DNA of 64,000 bases from Lycorma delicatula. Lineage: Eukaryota; Arthropoda; Insecta; Hemiptera; Fulgoridae. Shown one piece after another: positions 1-11,000 of the stretch. How positions within the stretch are numbered: the first letter of the stretch is position 1; the number at the start of each line of letters is the position of its first letter. Under the pieces are notes generated by a model, which saw nothing but the letters and a program-made list of their open reading frames with translations, searched no databases and was not told where the DNA came from. The stretch is taken from the NCBI RefSeq assembly GCF_047948215.1, contig NC_134467.1:35059020-35123019 (forward strand). Reading direction: 5' to 3'. The translations under genes were made by a program, and so were the position numbers.

Positions 1-238
1 TTGGAATGAATTTTTTGTTTATATTTACATATGTTTTTAGGTATTGATTTTATAAATGTAACCAATCCATTATTATACTGAATTAACGAATTATAATTTC
101 TTAAATAAAAGTTTTGTTGATCAAAACTAAATTAATAAAATAATTAATAAATAATAAAAGATTCCTGTGAAAATATTTCACAATTTGAATGAATGTTAAA
201 TTTATAATTATACTAATATTTATATTTATACAAATAAT
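1..238. other. AT-rich sequence, nothing recognised
   Basis: Short AT-rich stretch before the retrotransposon relic. I see no coding potential, repeat or splice signal worth naming. Confidence 0.5.
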
Positions 239-1015
239 GGGCAGGCAGGAGTAGGTTGCGTGATGAACAAGAGGATAGGTAGGAGAGTGGAGTATTTCAA
301 GACACATAGCGATAGAACCATTGTAATAAGGATAAAATCAAAATCTAAACTGACAACGACTGTTAACGTTTATATGCCTACAAGCGCCTATGATGATGAT
401 GAGGTAGCGTGTGTATACGAAGAGATTGAAGAAGCAATTAAACACGTAAAATGAGATGAAAATTTAATAATAGTTGGAGATTGGAATGCAAGCATTCGAA
501 AAGGCAAGGAAGGTAATATAGTGGATGAATACTACTGGGCAAAAGAAATGAAAGAGGGGACCGACTTATAGAGTTTTACACGAAGTATAATTTAGTAATT
601 GCCAACAACCAATTTAAAAATCATAATAGAAGAATATATACTTGGAAAAAGCCAGGCGATACTGCAAGGTATCAGATAGATTATATCATGGTTAAGCAAA
701 GTTTTAGAAATCAACTCGTTGACTGCAAAACTTACCCTGGAGCAGACATTGATAGCGACCATAATTTGGTGATAATGAAATGTAGATTGGGGTTTAAAAA
801 CCTGAAGAAAAGTTGTCAGATGAATCGGTGGAATTTAGAGAAGCTTGAGGAAGAGGAGGTAAAGAAGATTTTCGAGGAGGACATCGCAAGAGGTCTGAGT
901 AAAAAAGATAAGGTAGAAAATGTAGAAGAAGAATGGGAGAATGTTAAAAAGGAAATTCTTAAATCAGCAGAAGCAAACTTAGGCGGAATAAAGAGAACTG
1001 GTAGAAACCTTGCGT
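239..1015 (+). pseudogene. RTE-like non-LTR retrotransposon endonuclease fragment
   Basis: Translations over two frames give an apurinic-endonuclease-like domain of the endonuclease-reverse transcriptase type (craniofacial development protein 2-like entries). Visible landmarks are AGVGCVMNK near the start, VGDWNAS (the GDFNA motif), YTWKKPGDTARYQIDYIMV, and GADIDSDHNLVIMKCRLG, which carries the catalytic SDH. An in-frame TGA at 452-454 and a frameshift near 555-570 break it, and the reverse transcriptase is absent. It lies upstream of the unit A promoter and is probably a dead 5'-truncated insertion. The clade is assigned by motif recall only. Confidence 0.75.
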
Positions 1016-1660
1016 TTCAGACGATATATTGCAGCCAAATGAAATTTTATCTAAACTTCAATTCGGAAACGTTTCCTTTGTGAGTGTCGAATTGCGACCC
1101 TTCTAATTTCTGCGCTTACGATAAAATTTTCGCGGACTATAATTTTTAGGATCCAAAGTAGAAATTGATTTAGCGGTTTCATATGTAATATGACCTATAA
1201 TATTAAAAAAAAAAAAAACAACATAAATCCAAGAAATCTATTTTAAGTAATTTTTCTACGTTTATATTTTAAGAAAAAATTCTACGTATATTAAAATATT
1301 GAACCAAATTCCTGAAATACAACGGATAAAAGCAGTGTGAAAAAATAAGTACATATATATATTTTTTTTTGGTTTAAAAGAATTATTGGACCCTAAAAAG
1401 TGAAGTTTTTTTAGAAAAAACCCGATGACCCATTTTTGACATGATTTCCATATTTTCACCTTTAATATACCTATTCTCGCTACACTCGCCAGGAATGCAA
1501 TGAAGGGAATATTCATTAGTGATTTACTACAACAAAAAAAAAAAATAAGGTAATAAATAATTTCCCAAACCTGATTGTACCTTAAATTTCAGCAGATGGT
1601 GGTGGGAAAAAAATTATTGCGAAGGGAAAGTTTATTTGTTTAACATGTTAGTATTGTTTG
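1016..1660. other. 5' flank of unit A, shared with unit B
   Basis: AT-rich noncoding sequence. From about 1265 on it matches 33780-34225, the flank in front of the unit B promoter, including the block reading cagcagatggtggtgggaaa. No gene seen. Confidence 0.55.
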
Positions 1661-1670
1661 CCTATTCTAT

Positions 1671-1712
1671 TATATAAATACCGCGTTCGGGTATTTATTT
1701 ATTGACTTAGTG
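1671..1712 (+). promoter_or_regulatory. Putative core promoter of unit A (TATA box plus Inr)
   Basis: TATATAAATA at 1671-1680 is followed about 36 bp later by an initiator-like cttagtg around 1706-1712. The unit B counterpart reads ctcagtg, which fits the arthropod TCAGT initiator. The spacing is a little longer than the usual 30 bp. The TATA block and the sequence through the following donor site are almost identical in A and B. Confidence 0.6.
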
Positions 1713-1841
1713 ATCTCTTTTCGATTGATATCTTAGTAGAGATTATTTGGAAAGAGATTTTCGTCTTGCTGTTATTTTCGATACTTATATCCATTTAACA
1801 TTAAATCAGGTTTAAAGATATTGTTAAGCAGTTGAAAAAAG
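1709..1841 (+). other. Noncoding 5' UTR exon of unit A
   Basis: About 133 nt from the proposed start to a donor (gaaaaaag|gtaaaaat, GT at 1842). It has no ATG, as expected of a leader. Unit B has the same length and sequence at 34271-34403. It would splice to the acceptor at 4820-4821, nine bases before the ATG. Inferred from conservation and splice signals; no transcript evidence. Confidence 0.55.
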
Positions 1842-2094
1842 GTAAAAATATGTTTTTTTTTTGTTTTTGTTTTTAACTAATATGATAATTTATTTAATTT
1901 AAATTGTTTTAATTTATTTTTTCCCTGAACAGGCATGCAAAGACCACGCAAATATTTCAATTATTCTGTTCTGATTTTAACTCTTTCTCTTCCATAATTA
2001 TTTCATTCTACTCTATACACTTCTTCGTTCTTCTATCCAGCACATGCGCTCTATTTTCTTTTTTATATTATTTATAGTTTTATATTTCTAAAAT

Positions 2095-2270
2095 TTAGCA
2101 ATCTTCGTAGCGCGAGTGACAGCGTCTCGGCATTTCACCCGGAGGTCCCCGTTCGAATCCCAGTCAGGAAATGGCATTTTCACACGCTACAAAAATTATC
2201 ACTCATTTCATCCTTTGAAATAATACCTTACGGTGGTTCCGGATTTAAAGGAAATTAAAATTTAAAAAAA
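2095..2270 (+). repeat. tRNA-derived SINE
   Basis: tRNA-like head with an A-box-like region (gcgcgagtgacagcg) and a B box (gttcgaatccc), followed by a short body ending near ttacggtggttccggattt. The same insertion lies at 34675-34815 in unit B, so it predates the A/B duplication. Confidence 0.7.
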
Positions 2271-2629
2271 ATTTTCAAAATGATTCTAGAATGGGAAGGT
2301 TTCTTCCCATTCAGGATTTCTGGTTTCAATACTGTGTTACAGTTACATTTTTCTTGTACAAATCTTTAATAAAATATTTCAATTTCTTAAAGACAATTTT
2401 TCTATTTGCAAACGCTTTTTTATCCGAATCATTTTAGGTTATTATTTCACCTACATATTTAAATTTATCTGTGAATTTTTTCCAAATTTTGTTTCTATAT
2501 ACTTGCTGTTCTGTTTAGAATCTGTCATTATTCCTGTTTTAGATAAAGACATTTGTAAACCAGCTTTATAAGCAAATATTTTTGAAAACTTAACTTGATA
2601 AACTGACTGTTTTTTTAATCAAGAATTGC

Positions 2630-2870
2630 CCCCCTAGGCTGGTATAATGGTTAACTCGTCACCGCAAATTAGCTGTTTAATGCTTGATTTTTGAAGTCGA
2701 AGATTCTAATGTTCAAATCCTAGTAAAAGATAGTTGCTTTTATACAGATCTGAATTCTTTTGGACACTGGTATATGAATTTTTTATTAACCAGATGAATC
2801 AGGAATGATCAGTCTGTGTCTGTCCAAGATTACGTTTCATGTTATTCATATTATCCTCATCTCATTGGAC
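2630..2870 (+). repeat. tRNA-derived SINE, second family
   Basis: A-box-like tggtataatggt and B-box-like atgttcaaatcc, then a body (ccagatgaatcaggaatgatc, then tattatcctcatc). Orthologous copy in unit B at 35197-35430. Reverse-strand relatives with the same body occur at about 18250-18540, 29700-29920, 54160-54410 and 54960-55230. Confidence 0.65.
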
Positions 2871-3194
2871 TGTGGGAGGAGGTTGCTTATTGTTTACTAG
2901 TTGAAAACATTGCAATGAACAGATTAGAAATAATATTAATATAAAAAAATTATTTTGTAATGAAATTTACAAAATATATAGTTGAGAAAATGGTTGTTTC
3001 TAATGAACGGCTTGCAAACACAAACACACAACATAATTAAAAATATTAATCATTTTATTTAAATTTAATATTTTTTAGTTTATGTAATTCAATGATTCTA
3101 AGTAAAACACGCGAATGCGATATATAATTAGAGCTGGTTTGACGGACATTACTAACTAATTTAATTTCACAACATAGAGTAAATTTCGCTTTTA

Positions 3195-3300
3195 CGGTCA
3201 GCAGACTGGTGTAGCCGCGGTGTATAATGCACGAGGTACAGTGTCGACCGAGCGACCTAGTTCAAGGCCCAGTCAGACCGAATTATTCTTTACACTTTAG
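3195..3300 (+). repeat. tRNA-like SINE head
   Basis: Reads actggtgtagccgcggtgta (A-box-like) and agttcaaggcccag (B-box-like), tRNA-like but with a degenerate B box. Orthologous copy at 35762-35860 in unit B. Confidence 0.5.
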
Positions 3301-3404
3301 ATATTCATTTATTTATTTCTACTACTCACCTGTGTTATCACATCATAGCAGACGACTGAAACAGCATTTTTTGAAATTGATACAGTTTTGCTAACATTTT
3401 TGCA

Positions 3405-3618
3405 AATCTTGTTAACAAGTATGCCTAAAAAAATATGACCAAAAAATAGGTGAAATCTCAAGATACTGTGGATAAACGTACGCTACAGTCTCACATACTT
3501 GAATTTTTAAGTTGAAATTTAATGGCATCAATGTCCTATACATAGAAGTAATCTGAAAATGTTTGGTCAAAATTGGACTAGTAGTTCTGGAGATATAATG
3601 TGATTTACAGGCCAATAC

Positions 3619-3621
<3 letters not shown>
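3405..3621 (+). repeat. Interspersed noncoding repeat (repeat family R3)
   Basis: Contains the signatures ggtgaaatctcaagatactg, taatggcatcaatg and gttctggagatataa, then the CA tract. Fuller relatives with a 3' part (gggttccttacgtgtcaaaa, then tacagtactttcccttctg) lie at 19090-19515, 22985-24240, 29990-30330, 35930-36330 and 58240-58745. No coding potential is evident, so it looks like a non-autonomous element; the class is unknown. Confidence 0.6.

Positions 3622-3684
<63 letters not shown>
3622..3684. repeat. (CA)n microsatellite
   Basis: Pure CA dinucleotide run of about 31 units. The corresponding place in unit B (about 36160) has only a few CA units, so the tract has expanded in A. Confidence 0.95.
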
Positions 3685-3685
<1 letters not shown>

Positions 3686-3825
3686 CTATTCCCCTTCAGA
3701 CTGTCCACTGAAGTCCTTTTGGTGCTAACGCTTCATAGACTAGCAGGAATACGCTACAACGGGGCACTAATTGTTTGGAGGAAGCTATGCGCCGCCTTCT
3801 CCGGAGGGAGTCGCAATTGCTGATT

Positions 3826-4716
3826 TAATTTAATTTAATTAATTGTAAGTATAAAGGTATTTTAAGGAATGGATAATGAAAAGATCTTCCTCTACTTCTT
3901 CAATGGCTGCCCTTCATGTTGCATCTCTGCTGGACTCTTTTTCTGGACTCCTGTCCGTGACGTCAGGTCGCATAGTGGGTCTTCTTTCTTATTTTTCTCC
4001 TTCTTCGGATGACCTCTTCGTTCTTCTTTGGCCTGCACTTTACGAGACTCGGCAGTAATCGAAATTACATACCAGTAACCTTGATGATCCCGTGGCCCCG
4101 AAGGGCTAAACCGGGGAAAGTGCAGGTTTCTTCTCTCTTCGTTCTTCTATTCTATGCTGTCGGTGGCTGCTGGGCTCGTTCCCTATTCTATTTTCTTGAA
4201 AGGAAAGGAGATAGGGAACTTACAATTGTGGTAAAGTTGATTCGCGATCGCGGTTTGAGAGCGGCGATCACCTTCAGTCGAAGAAGTAGATGAAGTAAGA
4301 GCTCACATTACATAATGTTAATCTTCCAGACACACGTGTGTCCGGGAAGGGTTTGGGGGAACCGCGTGGCCGCAGTGAAGACATATACATCTCTGATATT
4401 AATATAATTAAAATATCAATTATCAAGCTGTATATATTGAATAGGGGGCACAAAACTCTCACGAAGAAAAAAATCCCGCGCATTCCCGACTCCAAACGGC
4501 GTTTATTCGATTCCTTATCTCTGTCGGCATTGTGGCAAGGCTCCAATTTTACAGAATTGTCGATGCGGTAGTTGTTAAGTCTGAAAAAAATACTTATCGG
4601 TTTTCATTGTCTCTTAGCGAGACGGTACAGCTCGTTAATTCGTATTATAATTCAAACTAAATGTTCACTCGCGATTCCGGAAATTTTACTAACGCGGTAT
4701 TCCGGTTGTAGCCGGA
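3826..4716 (+). repeat. GC-richer module in the unit A 5' UTR intron, shared with unit B
   Basis: Distinctly GC-richer than its surroundings. Marked by taattgtaagtataaaggta at the left, cagacacacgtgtgtccggg in the middle and actaacgcggtattccggtt near the right. Matches 38872-39912 in unit B, which carries about 175 extra bases at 39415-39590. It is absent upstream of unit C. The short reading frames in it look non-coding. It could be an old transposon or LTR fragment, or regulatory sequence; I cannot tell which. Confidence 0.5.
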
Positions 4717-4830
4717 AAGCCGCAACGGGGGTGATAGTTTAATTAATATATGTAAATTTTATACCTGTTTATTAATTTAATATATATTCATATGTTTATT
4801 TTATTTTATTTTTTTTTTTAGGTAAACGAA

Positions 4831-5097
4831 ATGAATACAATTTACTCGTACAAATATTTATGGTTAATAGAATTTTTAATATTTATCAGTTTATGCAATG
4901 ATATTTACGCATCTTCATTAACACAACTATTGAGTCTTAAAAAAAAAACAGAAGATGTAAAAAACAATAATGACATAATATTTCAAAGAACATGTGAAAA
5001 ATTTGGTTTTTCTCAAAATCAAATAGGTTTATATAACAGATGTATTGAAATGGTATGGAGTCTTGAACCAAATCTTAACCCTTCTGATATGGAAGCG
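4831..5097 (+). CDS. Unit A coding exon 1 (signal peptide)
   Basis: Residues 1-89. Start chosen because the ATG lies nine bases after a poly-T/AG acceptor and this context (taaacgaaATG) is the same in units A, B and C. Ends ...DMEA before GT at 5098, phase 0. It encodes the signal peptide and the first Cys pair. Confidence 0.85.
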
Positions 5098-8000
5098 GTA
5101 TGAGTTTGAAATAAATTAATCATTATATTTGTATTAATATATTATCATATCATATAATTACCAAATTTTATTTTAAAGTTTAAACGAGAAGTTTTAGCAG
5201 ATCTATGTGGCTGAGTAAGTAGAGACTCGGCTTTTTGTGTGGAAGTTCCGGACTCGAATCCCGATCAATACTGGCATAATTTTATAAGCTATCTATTACC
5301 ACCGCGCTAATGCTATACATGTTGAATGCCTGTCTTTCATAATAAAAAAATAACTTTTAATCTTAATGGAAAAATGATGAAAAATTAAATAATCGATTTC
5401 ATTAAATCGAGAAATACTGACAAAAGTTTTAAATTTTTTGAAAATTGAAATTTTTTGAAATTAAAATATAATTGAATAAAACTGTTCCATAATAAAGAAA
5501 ATTACATAAATATAAAAACGTTTCCGATGTTTTGAGATAAATATCACAGTGTTCTACGAAATCTCCAAAGAAAATAAAACCTCAAATTCTTTCTGACCTT
5601 GGAAGTAAATAAATACCATCAAAGTACACAAGCACGTCACAGATATTAGTTGTACGCAGGACTTCCTTATCAGCTTGTTTGCAGATAAAAATGTAGATAA
5701 TGTTTTCCTTGTAATAATAATAATAATAATCAAAAGGAACTTAACGTTTTACAAAAAATTTCCCCAGTTTTAACAGAATTGTATTTTAATAAATACAATT
5801 GCTTAGTTCAATAATTAAATAAGACAAGTTTTTGTAGAAAGATCATTCTTTATTAAACAACAATAATCTAAATCCCCGTCTACATTTAAACGCTTCTCCG
5901 AACTTTCTGCATGATTTTTTATTTCACTAGTAAAGGATTATTTTCCATTTTTATATTTTTGCCTTAGGTGTATTGGTTGTTCTTGAACAACTCACCCCAC
6001 CAATTCGACGCTTCATAAAACTACCCAATTGAAAAGACCATACAAAAATATTCTGATCCTATGAAATCGGAACAGTAAAATGAATGTACCAACCCTAGAG
6101 AACTACTTTTAGAATCGTTTCCTTAGTCTTTTGAATAGTATGAGTTCGGGGCTTATCATGAAGCAGAAAGAAACATCTTTTGAGATAAAACTTGAACATT
6201 TCCTCCTGTTAATAAGTTTCACTTTATTTTCTAGCATATCAAAATAATATTATTTGTCAATAATACGTTGTTCATCAAAATAATAAATAAATAGAAACTT
6301 CATAATAAATCGTGAATAAAAACAGTGTCCCAGGAAAACCCGAAAAAAATTTTATAACATGATCTACTGGTGGAAATAGTTGTTTTACTGCTGAAAAGGT
6401 TTATATAAACATAAGTCAGGATACGCATTTTTCGAATACGGATGGCGAAGAATTTCAGATGTTCTAAAAAATAGCCCCAATGTAATTTTTGAGAACCAAA
6501 TTAAGGAGTAAATTCGTGTAAATAATCGACCCAAGTTAAATTACAAGTATGCAAAAATTAAAAATTATTATTATATTTTAAGTTAAGCATTATTATATAT
6601 ATTTTTTTTTTTTCAGGTAGCAAATAACGTAAAATCATGGAAAATTAGTCTTGTAGATGCAAGAGAATTACTGAATATGTTAATTGAATATAAATGGGGA
6701 GTAACTGAATACGGTTTATTTCTTCAACATTTGGATAAAAATCCTGATAGGTATATAACCTCATATTGTTATAAATATTTCACACGGTGTTTTTCTACAC
6801 AAAAAAAAAACGTGACATTAACATCAGTTACCTATAATTTCAATTAATATATAATATTTTATAAGGTGTAATAATTAATAATTTTTTTTACTAATAATAA
6901 TAAACATTTTTTTCTTTTGTGGAACTGCATTTACGCACAGAGTTTCGGCTCTCACTGGTAATCTTGTCCAACCTACATCAGCAGATTACCGTATCAAACC
7001 ACAACATTTTCTACCAGGAATCGACCCGGAATCGTTTTACTCGTTACTTCACACTGACTCCTTCTATTCTAGTCAGTGAAGGCCTACCTAATTTTCACCT
7101 TGCTCAGGACTATCCCAATCGCCCGTCTGAGAATGCTCCCGACGAATTAGGCTACACTCTCCCAGCAGGAATAATTTCTTTTAAGCATTTGCTCAATGGG
7201 GTTGCGATTCTACTTGATCCATAGTCAAGCTCGGTAAATCGATACTAGCCGGGAAAATTTAATTTTTATTCCTAACAGTAGCTGCAACTTCTTCTATACA
7301 ATGTCTCAGTTCTTCTTGTTTGCCAGTACGTGCCAAACGAACGACATCATCCAACAGCAAAGTTAAAAGACGGCTAACGTGAAATCCAGCTAGCCAGTTT
7401 AGTAATCCTTTTCGCTAATCCATTGCTTACTATGTTATTTAAATGTTATTTAAATTATTTATCACATCACGACAGTAGTAAGCAGGTTCGCCAACATGGA
7501 GAAACCACATCTGTATTCTATCTGCAAGTGGTATATCTTCCCACATTTTCATAATATTTATTAGAAAAAATTAACTAACGCTTTGCATTGAGCGTAGGTG
7601 GTAAGAAAAACGGCCTATGAGATTATCACTAAGATCATAGCATACATTAGACGAAAATGTGTGTTGGAAATGACATGTAGCAATCTACATAGGTTTCTTT
7701 CTGTTCAATTCTGATCGTTCGATAATTTACAATGCCATTTTTTGACAACACGATTAAACAGAAATTAAAATATTACTAAGGAAATTGGGATGATGTTCAC
7801 ATTTTCTAATTAAATGTATTTTCCAAAAAAAGTTTCGTGTTTTACCCGGTTTTTCTTAAAACCGAAGTTAGATAGACGGGTAAAACCCCTTATATCTGAT
7901 CAATAACCGTATAGAAGTATTAAATCGTCTGCTCGATTTTTGTCCTAAGAATTTAAGTCATGCTTCATTTCACAGACAGCAGGGCTAAGTGTTCGATGAA

Positions 8001-11000
8001 CCTTAACTCTCTAAAGAACCGTTTTCTGACGAGTGTTTATGTGAACTTAGTTTTTATTTTTAGCTACAGAATCATCTCCTAATAGATTGCGGCGCAATTT
8101 GGAATCACGTTGTTTATAAACAGAGCGTAAATAAAATGAACAAAACGCGCTCCAATTTTTGTTAGAAAATGGAATTAGGATTTTGAATTTCGAAATTGGC
8201 ATTTAATTCAAAATACCATAATTTAGATAAATTAAATTAAAAATGTAATTTTTATCAAATTAAATTAATTTAATTTACATAAATAATTTAACGTATGAGT
8301 ACACTGAATTTATAATTGTGGTGCTTTTCATTTATTATATTATATTTGCAAAGAAATTTTAGAATTTCCAAGTCTTCCCTTTAACATAAGATGATGATAA
8401 GAAATACTTTTAGATATAAAAAATATTTTTTTCTTGCAAACAGAATGAATTGTGTAAAAAATGTAATGGAAGCAATGCCTTGGAAAGAATGGAAATTATT
8501 TTGTGATGAAAAATTTGTTAAAAGATTTGAAACATATGAAAATATGCCTTTCATTGTAACACCAAAAGAATATTTAGAAGAATTAACTCATTATATGAAG
8601 GTGATGCATATTTACGTTAAAAACTGGTTAACAAGTATTGATTTTCAAATTACACAAAGAAAAAATCCTACACAAGTACAAGAATTCGGATGTCCATATC
8701 CTTTTGTCTCAGCAGTTATAGATTTATACAAAAAAGGAGAAGGGTAAGTTATTATACATTTTTATTTTGTTTTACAAACATCCCAAAACCTGTAGGGGAA
8801 GTCTTCCACATTGTGGCGATTCATAGTTCTGATGGTCTTTAACAGGAGTCGTATTAAAGACCATCAGCTGATTACACGTCACAGTAATAAGCCAGGCCTC
8901 GGTTGGGATGCCACCGATATGAATGCATCGTTGAACAATTATTTCGGTGATTTTTTAGCTCAGCTTTATCCTTCCCTGCAGGCCTCATACTGACATCTTG
9001 AATGTCGTACATCGCTGCCCTCTAAACTAGCAAACCGAATTCGCGGAAGGTCGAGCCATGCTCCTATTTCTACATTTTACAGAGCCAGTTTGTAAATATC
9101 GCATGGATGTAGAAAAGAAAATTAATATCATACGACCAGAAATGATGTTCGCAACAACAGAGTTTACTCCTAGCTCGCTTAGTGAAATAATTTTAGTTCA
9201 TACCCCAGACTTTTATCCCGCGTGACATTTACATTCTTTCAACCATCATTGAGATACTGCTACACCTCACGGCTGCATAGAACCATGCCCAAAGAGTGCG
9301 GTTGCCATCTCTCCGACAGTATCGTATGCAAAATCAAAAATTGCCCTCATCAAAACTGTGCTACAGCTCACGGCTGCATGGTAACTGATGCTTTCAGCTG
9401 TGCAGTCGCCTTTCCTCAGACAGCTAAATAGTCAAAATTACCACAATTCACAAAATCACAACAATTTCAATCAAATCGCGGATCGATTTCAATACGCCTA
9501 CCTCCGGCTAATCAGCTGTACAGGCGGTCCCAAGAAAAAAAGGGGTTCTATTCTACTTTTACTGCTTCAGTAGTTCCGCTGGGAGGCGAGGAAACGAAGG
9601 AAGCCAGCCACAATACTCCATTCTCTACGAGTTTACCAATTGACTTGCAGATCAAGAAAGGAATTTAGTCAGTCTAGTTCCCTGACAACTCTGGTACGTT
9701 CACCTTCGTACCCGAAACAGACAGAGAGGACACGGTTCACAGTGTCATCGACTCTACTGTAAGTTCATCTGGTCCGACTCAACGAATCCAAATATAGCCA
9801 AACAATTTCTAATCGCACCATGTCCTGATATGAATTGGGTTGAGTACCGATTGGGAAAAAACCAGCTAATAGTTCGCAACTTTCTAAAGTTTGGAAATAT
9901 ACCATACGTGTATCGATCGGTAGAAGAATCGTTCCACCTAACCTGCCAAGAATCAAACCTTGGTCTACTATTTCTTGCTACTTCTCACGTGTTGGAAATA
10001 TACCGCTCGCTACGTTTAGTAGCTAGAGTTTCATTAGGTTTTCTGCCAGCGATTACAGAGACTGCCTCTATCAAGACGGTTGTATAAACTCCGACAACAG
10101 CCAGCAGCAGAAGACGATGGGCACACAATAATATGTCCCAACATCAGTGAAACTGAACGATGAACCCAAATGGGCTCAGCATACAGCATTATGGCGTCAC
10201 AGACCATTGACAGACATTGTCAATTCGCCGGCCACGTTACAGACTTCAAAGCTATGCTGCGCAATGAAATATTCAACAAGTTCACTGCTATCAACCGTGA
10301 TCCCACTGTGCCAAAGAGGCAATTTGGCTTTCGCATCAACACCGATGAGAATTGGATAACCCATTACCAGCCTAACAATTCTATCCAACCTATCCAAATG
10401 AAGTTCACATGGATCCCTGTACCGAAAGTACAAACTAACAACAACAAAGTCCAGATCATCCACAGGAAGCTTGAAAACAACGTGTTGTATGTCAGAGGAT
10501 TGTTGTATGAAGACGCTATCTTTCGACTTCCTACACAGAACAGCGGATTTACTATCACCAACGAAAAATTTCTTTCAGCTTGGGAATCCTGACAGATCAC
10601 ACTTTACCACATACGGGTGTTTCAGAAGAAAGGCATCGAAGCTCCATTTCTAAACTACTTCACCTAGCTCAACCTGGACTACACAGGCACTCTGAGCATT
10701 TATTTGTTCAAATCTAACCATTAAATAGTTGATGTAGATCTCAACAGCCCTTAAGCAACAACAGCACCCTTTTACGGTTAACTTATGGTGGTGCGTTCTT
10801 CTTATGCGGGCACTCGGGATTGTGTCTCTCCTCACCAATGTGCGCGCAGACTGACGCGTACTTGCCGAATTTGGCCCTATGGCTAACCGGTAATACTTAA
10901 AACATCGCTGTACTTCTAGGTATTCCTTGACGCGGCAGGATGTGATATAAACGAAGATCCTATCCCTCAGACACAAATTTCTGGTGGACACCAGCACCTA

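Larger units (their letters stand above)
1842..4821 (+). other. 5' UTR intron of unit A
   Basis: Runs from GT at 1842 to a poly-T tract ending in AG at 4820-4821. It holds several tRNA-like SINEs, a CA microsatellite and a GC-richer module, listed separately. It is half the length of the same intron in unit B because it lacks the counterparts of about 36200-38870 and 39915-40400. Confidence 0.5.

Noticed and set aside
3412..3708. Reverse-strand frame with a long Cys-Val run
   Set aside because: It is only the translation of the CA microsatellite.
8391..8747. Exon 3 start at the ATG at 8391
   Set aside because: The sequence before 8444 is a pyrimidine-rich intron end with cag, and unit B does not keep that upstream frame.
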